64,000 bases of DNA, taken from contig CM059562.1 of assembly GCA_030386875.1 (NCBI GenBank), positions 70,492,201-70,556,200 of the forward strand, written 5' to 3'. Origin of the DNA: Morinoia aosen (taxonomy: Eukaryota; Arthropoda; Malacostraca; Amphipoda; Talitridae). The position numbers were made by a program, and so were the translations under genes. Below, in pieces: positions 1 through 11,479 of the stretch (within the stretch, counting starts at the first letter, position 1; the number at the start of each line of letters is the position of its first letter). The notes under the pieces are model-generated. The model had not been told where the DNA came from and made no database searches. It saw nothing but the letters and a program-made list of their open reading frames with translations.

Positions 1-944
1 TTGCTACAGATGAGCTTAGTAAATTCTTTCCTAAAGATTGGCTATTAAACGATAGCAATTCCTTTTATCAGTCGGTCGACGAGAATGTTAATAATGACAA
101 TGTTTATTACAGTTGCAAAATTAAGTCGTATGATATTTTAGTTTCTTTCGTTAATATCTCAAAACCACCGAGTTAAACGATCGCGTCAGATTGATTTGGC
201 ATTGATGATACGTAGGATGCTGTGAAATTCTCACTCTACAAACAAATAGGGCACGATTTTGATCTTGACAGCTGATCTGAAGAACAGCTGCAGGCTGTAA
301 AAGAGTGCCACTGTTAACAGCATCACAGCTGCTAATTGCTGTTCTTCTGAAAAATTATACTGTGTTTTTCGCGGCGAGAAGTTTGGTGCAAGGTTTCTTC
401 AAAGAATATTTATATAAGAAATAAAACCGTACTTTTTTTTGAAGTAGTGTTCCTATAGGGAGAACAAATCAAAAATCATAAAAAGTAATTTTAAGGAATC
501 ATAGTTTAAAAAATTATTCACGGTTTGGTGTTCGAGAAAATGAAAATACTATTGGAAAACGAAGGAGATGAAATTATTTGTTCGGAACATAGAAGATTTT
601 CGTTAAACTCAAACTATACCCACATTTTACCTCCTCAGTAGTATGCAATTAGGAAATCGTTAACACAACCAATTAGGTTTTGGCATGAAAATTTTATCAT
701 GCCGCAAATATTGCTGGGTCTCTAAGAAAATGATCGTGGAATTACCGTTATAAAACCGTCGTCTTCGGTCGCTTCAACGTGATGCAAGCAATAAACTTTG
801 TCAGCAACAAGCTCGAGAACCATTCGCTCTACTTTAGCCCACGAAAAAGACTTCATTACCGTTTGAAAAAAGTGAACGAGCTGCAACGAAGAGGATGCGA
901 CGGCTTTCTGCACTCTCGTACATCTGCGCTCGCTGTGACGGGCA

Positions 945-1065
945 TTTATACGTCGTATTTTACTTTTTGTTCGACTTCGCACGTTTGTCGGCCTTTAATT
1001 TGAGCTTCTCGGCAGTCGCTCTTCCTTTCCGCGGCAAAAAATGTGATTTCAATAAAAAATTGAGT
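945..1065 (-). other. Possible C-terminal exon fragment, unknown
   Basis: A minus-strand frame reads LPRKGRATAEKLKLKADKRA and a few more basic residues, then TAA near 952. It is highly charged and unlike random AT-rich translation. A second minus frame (722-982) is also open. No family was recognised, and splice sites are not convincing. Confidence 0.15.
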
Positions 1066-1994
1066 GCGATATGCGACGCAACTGAAAAACCCACGACGTG
1101 ACTTTCAGACCTCGAGAGGAAATGTCTCTCAAATGCATCTCCGTGACCGAACTCTGGCGCTCTTGAAGCTACGACTTCATTGGGTTCTTGTATTTCTTGC
1201 TCAATATGCGACTAGTCCTTATAAAATGCGTATGCCAAAGTTTTGTAGATTATCATACGGATTTTGTGGAAGCATGGAGTGTGTAAATTTCAAATTTCAG
1301 TCTATCCCATTCGAAATAAACGTTTTGATTCAAATTGTTCAAGATTCTGCTCTTTAAATTCGAGTTATCTGTGATGAAAATTACCGAAGCACCATGATGA
1401 TTGTCGATTGTTCTTGGAAGAAATAAGTTTGTTTTGTCAAAAGCTTGATTTTCTTCAATTCGAACGAATTTAAGTCAAAGACGAGGAACTGACCTGCGTG
1501 ACGTACGTACTATTCGCTCCAACAGCCTCGATGAACGAATTTCTCATTATCGCTATTGGTATCAGCAATGATCTCATTTTCATGCTCACTGAGCATAACT
1601 TTTTTCTATACACTCAATAATAATCCAAAACCAATCACTTATAAAAAGAGCACTGACTTGCTCATTCAATTCAAACCTAAGCCCAAGCTCAATAACTCAC
1701 ATAATTTTAAAAATGACGGAACTATCGCCTCTCACGTAATTCATCACGGAAAGTAATCAGAGGGGCACACCTGACTAGTGGCAGAAGCTCATTTACTCGC
1801 GTAAACTAGCTTTTTGCTGGCCGTGTTGGTGTTTAATTACTCACCTTAAAGCCATCCATCAGGGAGGCGAGAAGTCGGAGGCGCAGCTCTGAATATGAAG
1901 CCCAAGACAGAGGCCGGGCTTTGTGGTACTCGGGCGCTGTGTGTGTTCTACTCGACTGGCTGCCGCTACTTGTTTCAACATCGCCCTTTATCTA

Positions 1995-2293
1995 CTCGCA
2001 TAATGCTGCCATTGCCATTAATCTGCTCGCATGGTACTGCCATTGCCATTAATCTGCTTGCATAATACTACCATTGCCATTTATCTGTTAGCATAATACT
2101 GTTATTGTTATTACCATTAATCTATTGGCATAATACTGCCATTACCTTTAATCTGCTTGCATAATACTACCATTGCCATTAGTCTGCTTGCATAATACTG
2201 CCATTGCCAATAATCTGCTTGCATAATACTGCCATTTATATTAATCAGTTTGCATAATACTGCCATTGTCATTAATCTATTTGCATAATACTG
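1995..2293. repeat. Tandem repeat, unit about 31 bp
   Basis: About nine to ten degenerate copies of a unit containing CATAATACTGCCATTGCCAT followed by TAATCTGCTTG. Copies differ by substitutions and small insertions. Confidence 0.9.
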
Positions 2294-2308
2294 TGAGGTC
2301 ATTCTTGA

Positions 2309-2440
2309 GCAATGAGGGTGATCACTAAGTGATCATTTTAAAAGTACTTCGTGTGTTCATGGCATAGATTGTTGGCAATAAGCGTGATCACTAAGTTAAC
2401 ATTTGAAAAGTAGGCCGTTTGCTCGTGGTATAGAATATCG
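2309..2440. repeat. Two-copy tandem duplication, unit about 66 bp
   Basis: The motif GTGATCACTAAG begins two related units at 2309 and 2375. Each is followed by a diverged AAAAGTA...ATGGCATAGA-like segment. Confidence 0.7.
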
Positions 2441-4271
2441 CCTGAAGTGTTATTTTACTCGCATACTTCATATGGTATCACGTTGCTTGGCCAGCCACCT
2501 TATTTCATTTTAAATTCAAAAATTTTGAATTGATCTTATAGCATACCACAGCGAAATAAGGTATAATGAATCAAATTTAAAGTCACGCGTTATTAGGTCA
2601 ATGATATTCGCAGTCAATTCAGTAACATACCAAAATACAACAGCTAGCGTTTGCATTAGTTATATGCTGCAATGGTTCTAACGTTATATATCTTAGCATC
2701 CTTTGCTTGCTACCACATTGTTTGAATCAGATTTAAGGTAAGACAAACAGAAAGTCAGTTGTAGAGTCTATTTTTAGCAGGTCTAGATCGAGAGGCAGCT
2801 GGTGTTATCCCATATTTCTTTTCATTTATACGCACAGTGTCTGCCTACTTATTTTGTTTAAAAGTGACTTTTAGTTTCTCGAGAATGATAAATTGATTGC
2901 ATCAAAAAATTCGCTTGCGGCGGAACAACTCCGATGGGAAAAATTTTCAACCTCCACTATTTTCTCACGACAGATAACGGTGTCAATGAAGCATTTATGA
3001 TAAATTCAATAGTAGTAGATTATGATAGAACTGTTCATCTCCATATTTAATTTTAACACAGATTATTTTGTCGCAACGCAATTATTTTTGCACATGATCG
3101 TTTCAAGTTATAATTAAAAGTTTTCGGGGAATAAAATAGCAGAGTTAAGACACTGGAATCCAAAACCGAAGCCGTATTTTTCACCGTTATAGAGTGCTTA
3201 AGAACACCCTCAATGCATGCATATACAGTAGTCTTCAATATGTATTACGATGAAATATTGCCCTGTAGTTGCTGTGCTGCCAGACGCTTATGAAAATTAT
3301 AAGATCACAAGTCTCAAAACATCCAATTCATAATCGTAATTGTTTTAGATTTGGGGTTTCCAGGCACCTACGGACACGCACATCCGCAAAAGAAGGCGGG
3401 CATATTTTACTGACGGTCCTTCAGTCGCCTACCGGATCATGCCCTAACAATGCTTTCATATTCAAGACACAACTTATCGCAAAAAATCTCTTGCCTCCAG
3501 ATGATATCGATAATCTTTTTGTAGCAGTTTCCTGTGTTTTAAAAAACAGATATGTTTATATGATGCTTGAATGGTGCGTGTTGTTTGCGATTTGCGTCAA
3601 AAATGATGAAGATTTTCTTCTTCTCTTGTACTCTTTGTCGTATCCTCTTGTTCGCTGTAAAATGTAATTCCTTTACATCTGTTTAATATTCTGCCATAAT
3701 TTTTTGCTTATCGTCGTTCAATATTCAGCATCCCTTTTCTTTTTATGCCTCATCAAAATATTATTTTCATTGAAAGCCAATGGAATTCATTAATTCTTCT
3801 TATATTGTCTTAAACATTTAATATTGTTCTTGCTAGATGTGCTAAACGGCAGACAGAAAATTAGCCTCAATTTATCTCAATTTTCATGCGTCTAATTACT
3901 GTTGATTCAATAGCTTGCGATAAAATTCTTATCAAAATCGATATCTGCGTCTTTAAATAATAGCTTATTAATTTTTTTGGTCAGTATCACGTCGACTGAA
4001 ATTAAAATATTGCCACTATGAACAGTTCACTCGCTTGCATATTTAATGATAGTTGTGCTTGGGAACATAAATGTACACTGAAGTTGAATGAAGAATCAAT
4101 TTTAGCTATTTTTTCGAGTCAATTCTGATTTCTATTTTACTCAGCAAACCCATGATAAATTCACTGCCTGGTCGGTGTTCAGAAGCAAACATTCTTGAGG
4201 TTATGGCCGTAACGGAGGTTCAGGTGGGCATCATAACTTGTCAACCGCGAGTCATAAAGCAGGGCGTGAGG

Positions 4272-4477
4272 CAGTGTTGCCAGATTAGCCTTTATTCAGG
4301 CCAAAATTATCAGATTTGGCCTTATTTCTTTCGAATTGAGTGAGCCATAAGGACCGCTCAGAATCTGGCAACCGGGCATGGTGGCCAGATGTGACGTGGT
4401 ATTTAAAGCCTAATATTAAGTGAAAAAAGACAGAATTTGAGAATTTTAGTCTGCAAAAGACTGATCTGGCAACTCAA
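4272..4477. mobile_element. Possible hAT-type MITE
   Basis: The left end reads CAGTGTTGCCAGATTAG. The right end contains CTGATCTGGCAACTCAA, whose complement shares TTGCCAGAT with the left end. Two further TCTGGCAAC/GGCCAGAT copies lie inside. Flanks GCGTGAGG and GTGTGAGC resemble a diverged 8-bp target duplication. The CAGTG start and 8-bp duplication are hAT features. The right end is degraded, so the family is tentative. Confidence 0.4.
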
Positions 4478-4489
4478 GTGTGAGCCGAC

Positions 4490-4665
4490 GTGTCTCTTGC
4501 GCCACTGCCTTGCGCTTTGGTTCCACGGCTCTCCTTTGCTGCTGGTGCTGCTGTTGGTGCTGCTACTGGTGGTGGTGATGTTTGGCTGTAGATGGTACTG
4601 ATGCTGTAGTTGCAGCTGCTACTGCTACTGCTGATGCTGATGCTACTGCTGTTACTGCTGTCATC
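4490..4665. repeat. Imperfect trinucleotide repeat (CTG/GCT-like)
   Basis: Runs of CTG, GCT, GGT and GAT triplets. The minus-strand frame through it is Ser- and Ala/Pro-rich, as expected from triplets alone. Confidence 0.75.
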
Positions 4666-5703
4666 AGGATCTAGGATTGATATTTTGAGCATCGCAAAAG
4701 GGGCTGACTTTGACGCAATTAAGGAGGGATTGATAGAGGGACGTATTTTATAAAGATTTATGATGATGCGCGAAGAATGTAAGTGAAGAATTTTGACTGC
4801 CACGTTGAAAGTCGTCTTTAGCGTTGTCACATCGTTGAAAATTGCCAATGAATCCTGTAAGAATAATTACTTCACAAGAATTCCTTAAATGAGAAATAAT
4901 TTCCTGCTCTACCGTAGTTAAAGAAGGATAACATGTATGCTGCTATGTACTTGACAAAGTGCAACATCAAATACATCCGTGAGTGAGCAGGTTACCATTG
5001 ATGAGGGATAACGTGTGATTTATTCATAGAGTATGCGAATTTAATCCTTGTCATTTTTAAAACATGGTTCTAGACGAATAAGAACGTAAAGTAAAGTGCA
5101 AACACATGATCGTCGATATACGAGGTGCAATTCCTCAGCCTGCTATACTTATCAACTAGTGTACAATGACGCGATTTAATACTTTCCTTGAATAAATTTT
5201 AAAAATATGAATGACAATCAAATGTATACATCAATCCTAATAGCACAAAAGATAAAAATGCTTTTGTACAGGTGAAACTCGTATCGCATAAACAGTCCTT
5301 AAGCCTCCTTATGATCACGACAGATAGACGGAAGAAGCGGACACCAAACAAATATATGTATAAATAAATGAACACCAAGGATATCATTACGTATTAGAAT
5401 TATGACTTTGTGACCAGGGAGACGCAAAAAATTTACAAATTATTCGGCTCTTTTGTTGAAATCCAGTTTCCAAATGCCCAAGGACCAAGTTTAATTTAGT
5501 TTTCTTCATTTCTTATCCGGAGTTTATTTTCTGGTGAATTCCAGCCGAATGTTTTCGTATCATTCATTTCTGTTTTCTTTTCATCAACTCATTTATAAAA
5601 CATCATACTTGGCGTTGGTGATTGCGTTAGGTTCATTGCAACGCGTTCGGAAAATGAACTTGATAACCATTTGAGTGAAATTATTGGCATCATGGGCATG
5701 TAC

Positions 5704-6012
5704 ATGTTCTCATTTTATGCTAAGTATATGAAAGCACGAATGAGATCATGTCAGTGATACTCATTATATCGTTCTTTGCCATGCAAAGGGGCGTACAATA
5801 ACACTTTTTAAGCAGAAAAGGCAAACAGTTGTCAATCTCTCACAATCCTGACAAATTTAAATGTTCTCATTTTATACTAAGTATATGAAATCACGAATGT
5901 GATCATATCAAAAATACTCATTATATCGTACTTTGTCATGCGAAGTGGCGTAGAAAAGCACTTTTTAAGCAGAAAAGGCAAGCGGTTGTCTGTCCCTCAC
6001 AACCCTGCCAAA
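5704..6012. repeat. Tandem duplication of a ~157-bp unit
   Basis: Unit one (5704-5860) and unit two (5861-6012) both start with ATGTTCTCATTTTAT. They share ACTCATTATATCGT and ACTTTTTAAGCAGAAAAGGC at matching offsets. The copies differ at roughly 15% of sites by eye. Confidence 0.88.
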
Positions 6013-6165
6013 CGGTGTACAGACCTGATAGTCCTGCAGCACGCAACTGCCAACACGAATTTTCACGTCGCTATTTCACGGCACGGCTTGTGCACCAGTT
6101 TGCCTAATGGGCATCTGTGTTCGGATTTTACTTGACGCTACAACGGGCACATTAGCAGGCTTCTT

Positions 6166-6196
6166 GGGTTACTTTTCGTGGGGAGGAAAGTAACCC
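6166..6196. repeat. Perfect 10-bp hairpin
   Basis: GGGTTACTTT at 6166 and AAAGTAACCC at 6187 are exact complements around an 11-nt loop. Confidence 0.7.
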
Positions 6197-6721
6197 TAGC
6201 CCAAAATTCTGAATTATTAACAGAAAGCGCCTGGTAGTAATTACTGAAATTTACCGAGCTTGAAAATTATATGCTGTGCGATTTAAACGTAATCGAGAAT
6301 ATAAGATCTATTTCGTGCCATGAAGCGATGAAAATTTTTTGTTTGCAATTTCCTAAATTTGAAAAGTATTGGCTTGCTCGTCACATGCTTCATGATTTCC
6401 ATTTTGTTAATTAATGTATGAATACCATAGTTTTTATGCAAAGAAAAATATTTTTAATAGCAAAGACCCTCTTTTAAGTACAAAGTTTGAACTTTCAAAC
6501 GGTAAAAAATCAAAGCTTATAATATTTAATTTAATACTATACCCATATATGTACCAATGTGGGGTATTTTGCTACACTTCCATGACCAAAAAATATTTTG
6601 CCTTTCGTATTAAGCAGCAAGTAAGCGCTTCATTTAGTTGAAAAATGTTGAAAAAATCCACCACGATGATGTGATCAAGTTGCCGAGAAGGAGTGTGTTT
6701 GTCAGCCGGCGCGGGCTTTAT

Positions 6722-6798
6722 CTCAGCACCAGCAGCGCAGTGGCAGCGCAGTAGCAGCGCCTCAGCAGTGCAGTAGCAGCGCCTCAACAGCGCAGAAC
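6722..6798. repeat. Short GC-rich tandem repeat (GCAGTAGCAGCGCCTCA-like)
   Basis: Repeated AGCAGCGC, GCAGTAGCAGCGCCTCA and related words make a small degenerate array. Confidence 0.7.
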
Positions 6799-7320
6799 TG
6801 CCGTCGTTGCCAGGCCACCCCTTGACCTGCTAATTAATTTACGGCCGTCTTCTGGCTTCGAGGGAAACCTCACAACTGCGTGGGAAAGTTTCCCTCAACT
6901 TCGCGCATGCCAACGCACTTTCTTCTCCACAGGAGACATTACTCACATAGCTTGGTCTTCAGACCAAATTTTTTTAACAAACGGCGAATTTTGAACTCGG
7001 GTGAAAATTTTTTGTGAGGATTTTTTCTGTCTAGATTTACGTCTGCTCGGTCGTTGCTACATGTTTGATGACTGCAGTAATAAACATTAACTGCATCTGT
7101 CCGTAGCATAAGCTTATGTTTCGAAGCTTCAATGTAGCGTACCTGCTCTAATTGCGTTTGATTTACACGCACAACTGTGTTCTCAAGTGCTTTCGCGAAA
7201 GTTCTCATATTTGGATCACAAAATTCACGACTGATTTCAGTAAGCTTCTTTTTTGTTTTCCAACTAATTAAATTCTAAAAATAGACATTTCGATATAATT
7301 TCATGAGGAAACATTCAACC

Positions 7321-7544
7321 CACAAACAAATTAGTTTACCAAACCAAAATAACCAAAAATTTTGCCTGATATATAACTTTTCCAACTAGGGAAACAACAT
7401 GAAATAATCAAAAACATTTATTTGCTTATAATTTCTCGTGAAAATACTTTTTCAGTCTTACAAACAAATAAATTTCAAACATAGAATCAAGAACAACAAA
7501 AAATTTAGCCTGATATAAAACGTTTCCAGCCAGGGAAACAACAT
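7321..7544. repeat. Direct duplication of an ~85-bp segment
   Basis: Segments 7321-7400 and 7460-7544 share ACAAACAAAT, GCCTGATAT and AGGGAAACAACAT in order, with an offset of about 144 bp. About 60 bp of unrelated sequence separates them. Confidence 0.8.
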
Positions 7545-8769
7545 CGCACAAATAATGCACAGCGATTTATCGAGATCAAATAACAATAGAGAAGTGATGA
7601 GGGCGGACGATGTAGGTTCGGTAGCTTCGAGGTGGCACAGCACAGAGCCTCATTGAGAGCAGCGGGAGCGGTGCGGCGTACAGCAGCTCTGTACACGCAA
7701 TTGGTCAGCCGTGGGTGCCCACAGACTTCCTTCTCTCCCAGTCCTAGCTGCGGCAACATAAACGTTCGTCAATGGCTCACTGTTGAAGTAAAACGATTAC
7801 TTTCAATATTATCTAATTTATTCCTCGTTTATGACCGCCCGACAACTTTTGCATCTGTCTGATCTTCTGTTCTTTGATTGGAATTTCCGACACCAGCACC
7901 AGCATTCCGGACCCAGCTGTGTGGTGTAGTGCTTCGCTGGTACTCCAATGAAAAATTATAGTATTTTATATTTTATATTTTGAATTTTGTAATGAAAACA
8001 TGCTAGTTGTTATTGCATAAAATTTATTGCGTTCAATGGCGTTTCAACTATGTAGGTGAAGTACAATATTTTTCCGAATTTTCATTGAATTTCTGCGAAT
8101 TTCAAGGAAATATCACTAAATTTTCTGCCAGCTTCTTGCTGCCATAGCTATGCTACTTTTATATTTCCTTTATTATTTTTTTCAAGTAAAAAACTATATA
8201 GCGTTCTAAAGAAAGTACTCTATTGCTACTAAGAAGTTACCTTACTTCATAAACTCAATGAGAAAATGCTTGATAATATCTTCGACGATAATTCTGGACT
8301 ATTACTGAGACATTTTTCCCGCATGCACGGACGTCAATTTCTGTTATTCTGCACGCACGGAAACCGAACAGCCTGCACGATAGCTCACATCCATGAATGG
8401 TTCACTTACGCAATGGTACGCAGGAGGTGACGCGTGCAGGAAGCAGGAGCAGGATGCCGTCACAGATAACTAAGTTCGAGGAGTGATTGTGTTACTTAAA
8501 GAAAGAATTTAGCATTTAGGACACGGAGACTCTGTTTAATTCTGTTTATTTGGTGCCGAAAGTTGATCCAAAATGCTTGCTTGTATTTTTTTTACTGCGT
8601 CTCTACAAAGATATGATATGTTATCGTGATATTTTCCGCTTTTATTGAAAGGGAATTTCTTGCGAGTTTTTTTCGAAAAAAAACATCGTTATTCTTGAAT
8701 TGATTTCATTTGATCCGAAAATTAACTCAGCACTGAACACAAGGAGTTCGATGATCAGCAGGAGTCTTG

Positions 8770-9145
8770 CTTGAGATTATATTGAGTTCATTATATTGAG
8801 GCTTTAATTCTATATTGAGACTCTTATATTATATCGTATGTTGAGTTTGCTCTTATATTGGGGTTCTTATATTATATTGAGTTTGCTCTTATATTGAGGC
8901 TCTTATATTATATTGAGTTTGCTCTTATATTGAGGCACTTATATTGTATTGAGTTTGCTCTTATATTGAGGCTCTTATATTATATTGAGTTTGCTCTTAT
9001 ATTGAGGCTCTTATATTATATTGAGTTTGCTCTTATATTGAGGCTCTTATATTATATTGAGTTTGCTCTAATATTGAGGCTCTTTTATTATATTGAGTTG
9101 GCTCTTATATTGAAGCTCTTACATGCATTATATTGAGTTGGATAT
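8770..9145. repeat. Minisatellite, unit 36 bp
   Basis: The unit is built from GAGTTTGCTCTTATATTGAG followed by GCTCTTATATTATATT. About eight clear copies run from roughly 8842 to 9118 with degraded ends. A further one to two copies reappear at 9636-9695 beyond a foldback element. Because 36 is a multiple of three, the array has an open + frame with a 12-residue repeat. Confidence 0.95.
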
Positions 9146-9149
9146 ACAT

Positions 9150-9635
9150 AAGTGGTTTCCTTTCTGCAAATTCGAATTATAAATTAAAGTGCCAAGATAT
9201 GCGTCTTAAATTTCATTATTTATTTCGAAAAGTCAATTAATCAAAATTTCTGGAACGTTTCGACCTCCAGGGTCATTATCAATCTGAAAGTAAGTAGAAA
9301 AAACTAATCAAATGTCAAATTTACATCAATCATGGAAGAAGAAAGAAAAAAAAACATTTGATAGGAAAAAGATGAAAAATGTTCAGTATTGAAATTACGT
9401 AAAATTACATTCGCAATTTTAATGCTGAATATTTTTCATTCTTTTCCTTTCATATGTTAGTTTTTTTGCTTACTTCTCCCATGATTGATGCAAATTTGAC
9501 GTTTGAATAGTTTTTTATACATGTTTTCAGGTTGATAATGACCCTGGAGGTCGAGATGTTACAGAAATTTTTATTTATTGACTTTCCTGAACAAATAATG
9601 AGATTTAGAACGTGTTTCTTGGTACTTTTATATAT
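9150..9635. mobile_element. Foldback (long inverted repeat) element inside the 36-bp minisatellite
   Basis: The two halves, about 9165-9400 and 9420-9635, are imperfect reverse complements over some 200 bp. Clear pairs include GACCTCCAGGGTCATTATCA (9262-9281) with TGATAATGACCCTGGAGGTC (9533-9552), TCAATCATGG with CCATGATTGA, and GATGAAAAATGTTCAG with CTGAATATTTTTCATTC. The centre is near 9410. It encodes no protein. Minisatellite units on both sides show that it was inserted into the array. Confidence 0.85.
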
Positions 9636-9695
9636 TATATTGAGTTGACTCTTATATTGAGGCTCAAATGTTGTATTGATTTGGCTTCTATACTG
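9636..9695. repeat. Detached copies of the 36-bp minisatellite
   Basis: ATTATATTGAGTTGACTCTT and ATATTGAGGCTC match the array that ends near 9145. The intervening sequence is the foldback element. Confidence 0.85.
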
Positions 9696-11153
9696 CAACC
9701 TGTTCTGGGACAGTCTTTGGAGTAATTCATTGATTTTTTCCATTTTCCTTCATGACTTTCCTAACTCTCAGTTTTTCTAGGGCTATTTCATACGTTCTCA
9801 CTATCAGACGATGAGAGGTAGCCGGTGGCAGAAGCTTGCTTTTCGGGTGGCCGGATATGCAAAAGATAAAAGACGCGATATGCCTTTGGTCTCTGCTGCG
9901 GAAACTTGTGTAGGTTTCGATACGAGCTCCCTTGGACACCTAATTGTTTCGCTGACCTTTAACCATTTATCTTCTTGAGGTTGGCTTGCTTTGACCCGGT
10001 CGGTTTTCTGCGTCACTGCACTTTCTGTCGCCATGGTTATCGAAATTTTTCTCTCCGCCACTGAAGAGTATACGAATATAAACATATTTTTTTTTTGGTA
10101 AATTATGGGGGGTTTCTTTTTTACAAGTTACCGAAACATTGAATGTGATGACGGAAGAAAAAAAAATTATAAAGCGTTTAATTTGAACGTATTGTGCCTA
10201 GGTTCCGCTTCAACGAAGATTCAGGAAGATGGGAAAAAGTCGAGCCCGCAACCTCACCTTGGTCACGGAGTTAGATCGGCCCTCTAGCTAAATTCGTATT
10301 GGTATTCAGCAATAAGCGTTTCTGTTCGAACAATTTCGCCTGCGCGTCATTAGGAATTTATCTGCGTGTGTTAAGATGAGATGTTTGTTCGACAATGTCA
10401 GAATAGTGATATTCATGAGAAAAGTTGTGGTATAAAGACCATAGAGCAATCAAGTATGAATTCATTGCAATTATTAATTCCGGAAGTAAGATAGTGTAAG
10501 CGAAGGATGTCGAGCATTCAACCTCATATCACTTGTTCAATCTGAGAACGAAGTCTGAGTTTAATTTTGTACAATTTAACGAGATTTCTACCAATAATCC
10601 CGTACTTACCAGTGATGTGCATTGATTTCCGATCATTTGTCAGAATCCAACGGGAATTTTTAGCAATAGCTCGAGCATTTTGGGAATTCAACCCTTGCAT
10701 TTTAATGTACGAGAAAATCCTTTACTGCTCATTTTAATGCGAAGTTTGCCTTTGCGCTGTAATTGTTTATTTCGACGGGTTCTGAGGGTTCACGTTTTGA
10801 TACACATTCTTCTTGATGTTCTGCAAACACACCATCGACCAATAGTCTTTCAGTTGGATTTAGATTTTCTTCAATGCTTGTAAAAATTCATTTGCAAATA
10901 AAATCTCTTGATATTTCACATTTTCATGAGACCAGTCAATGTTCTTATACGCAAATTCCATTACATAACTTACATAACATCTAATAAAGCTGTTGGCCCG
11001 CCATTTAATATTTTGACTAAGCTTTGTTCCCCGCATAGTTTTACAATGAATGTTCACTCAACAGCAGAAGTAAAGCGGAGAAATCTCGGTCCCATGTTAC
11101 TTCAATGATGGCTGATGTTCTTGGAGCTCACATTAGTTTTCTGGTCTCTGCAG

Positions 11154-11441
11154 GTGTGGTTTCAGAACGCGCGGGCCAAGTGGCGGAGACAAGAGAGCAA
11201 CAGAGACCCCAAAGCGCTGCAAGGGTCGGCAGGTGATGGAGGGGTCGAGGCGGCAGCGATGACGTCTGACTCTCAGGGGGCCATTTCTGACGGCGGAGGC
11301 CCGGGAGGCCCTGGGTCAGATTATGGCCCCTCGACGCCCATGTCGAACAGCGGGGCCCAGGCCATGAGTCCCGGTGACGACGAGGAGTCCCAGCAAAGCT
11401 GCGATCAGAACTCAGGCTCCGGCCTGGAAAGCATCTTCTGA
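11154..11441 (+). CDS. Homeobox gene, recognition-helix exon (LIM-homeobox apterous/Lhx2/9-like)
   Basis: This is an internal piece of a homeodomain transcription factor, which would bind DNA in the nucleus. A good acceptor (pyrimidine-rich tract ending CTCTGCAG) places the exon start at 11154 in phase 0. The first codons read VWFQNARAKWRR, which is homeodomain helix 3 from residue 47, with the invariant W48, F49 and N51 and a Q50 that usually favours TAATTA/TAATTG sites. An intron between residues 46 and 47 is common in homeobox genes. A52 with RAKWRR is typical of apterous/Lhx2/9 proteins; paired-class proteins normally have R52. However, the usual Asn after WRR is missing and the text runs WRRQESN, so the family is not certain. 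About 80 further residues are Gly/Ser/Asp-rich, with an acidic DDEESQQ patch, ending GLESIF at a TGA. Residues 1-46 of the homeodomain and any LIM domains must lie upstream of this window. Confidence 0.88.
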   Translation: MWFQNARAKWRRQESNRDPKALQGSAGDGGVEAAAMTSDSQGAISDGGGPGGPGSDYGPSTPMSNSGAQAMSPGDDEESQQSCDQNSGSGLESIF

Positions 11442-11479
11442 CGCCAGCTTAACAGGCCTCGAAGAGCCGATGATAAAAA
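11442..11479 (+). other. Sequence between the TGA and the splice donor: 3'UTR or readthrough coding
   Basis: After the TGA the same frame stays open for 12 codons (RQLNRPRRADDK), then two bases join the first base of the next exon to make a Lys codon. The stop is followed by C, the most permissive context for eukaryotic readthrough. The stop is 38 nt upstream of the exon junction, inside the 50-55 nt limit of the classical nonsense-mediated decay rule. The +1 frame is also open here (SSDASLTGLEEPMIK), but it would reach the donor in the wrong phase for the next exon. Confidence 0.55.

Larger units (their letters stand above)
1..11153 (+). other. 3' portion of a long intron of the homeobox gene, with repeats
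   Basis: The exon at 11154 starts at homeodomain residue 47 in phase 0, so the preceding exon should end in homeodomain helix 2 or 3 (typically ...VLQ). I see no such sequence and no LIM zinc-finger pattern in this stretch on the + strand. The intron must therefore be longer than 11 kb. Outside the repeats listed separately, 2445-4270, 4482-5703, 6200-7320, 7545-8769 and 9700-11153 are AT-rich with nothing I can name. Confidence 0.6.

Noticed and set aside
4474-4848. 124-codon minus frame rich in Ser, Ala and Pro
   Set aside because: It is driven by the triplet repeat; there is no other coding evidence.
8858-9136. 92-codon hydrophobic repeat frame
   Set aside because: It is the 36-bp minisatellite; the 12-residue periodicity follows from the DNA repeat.
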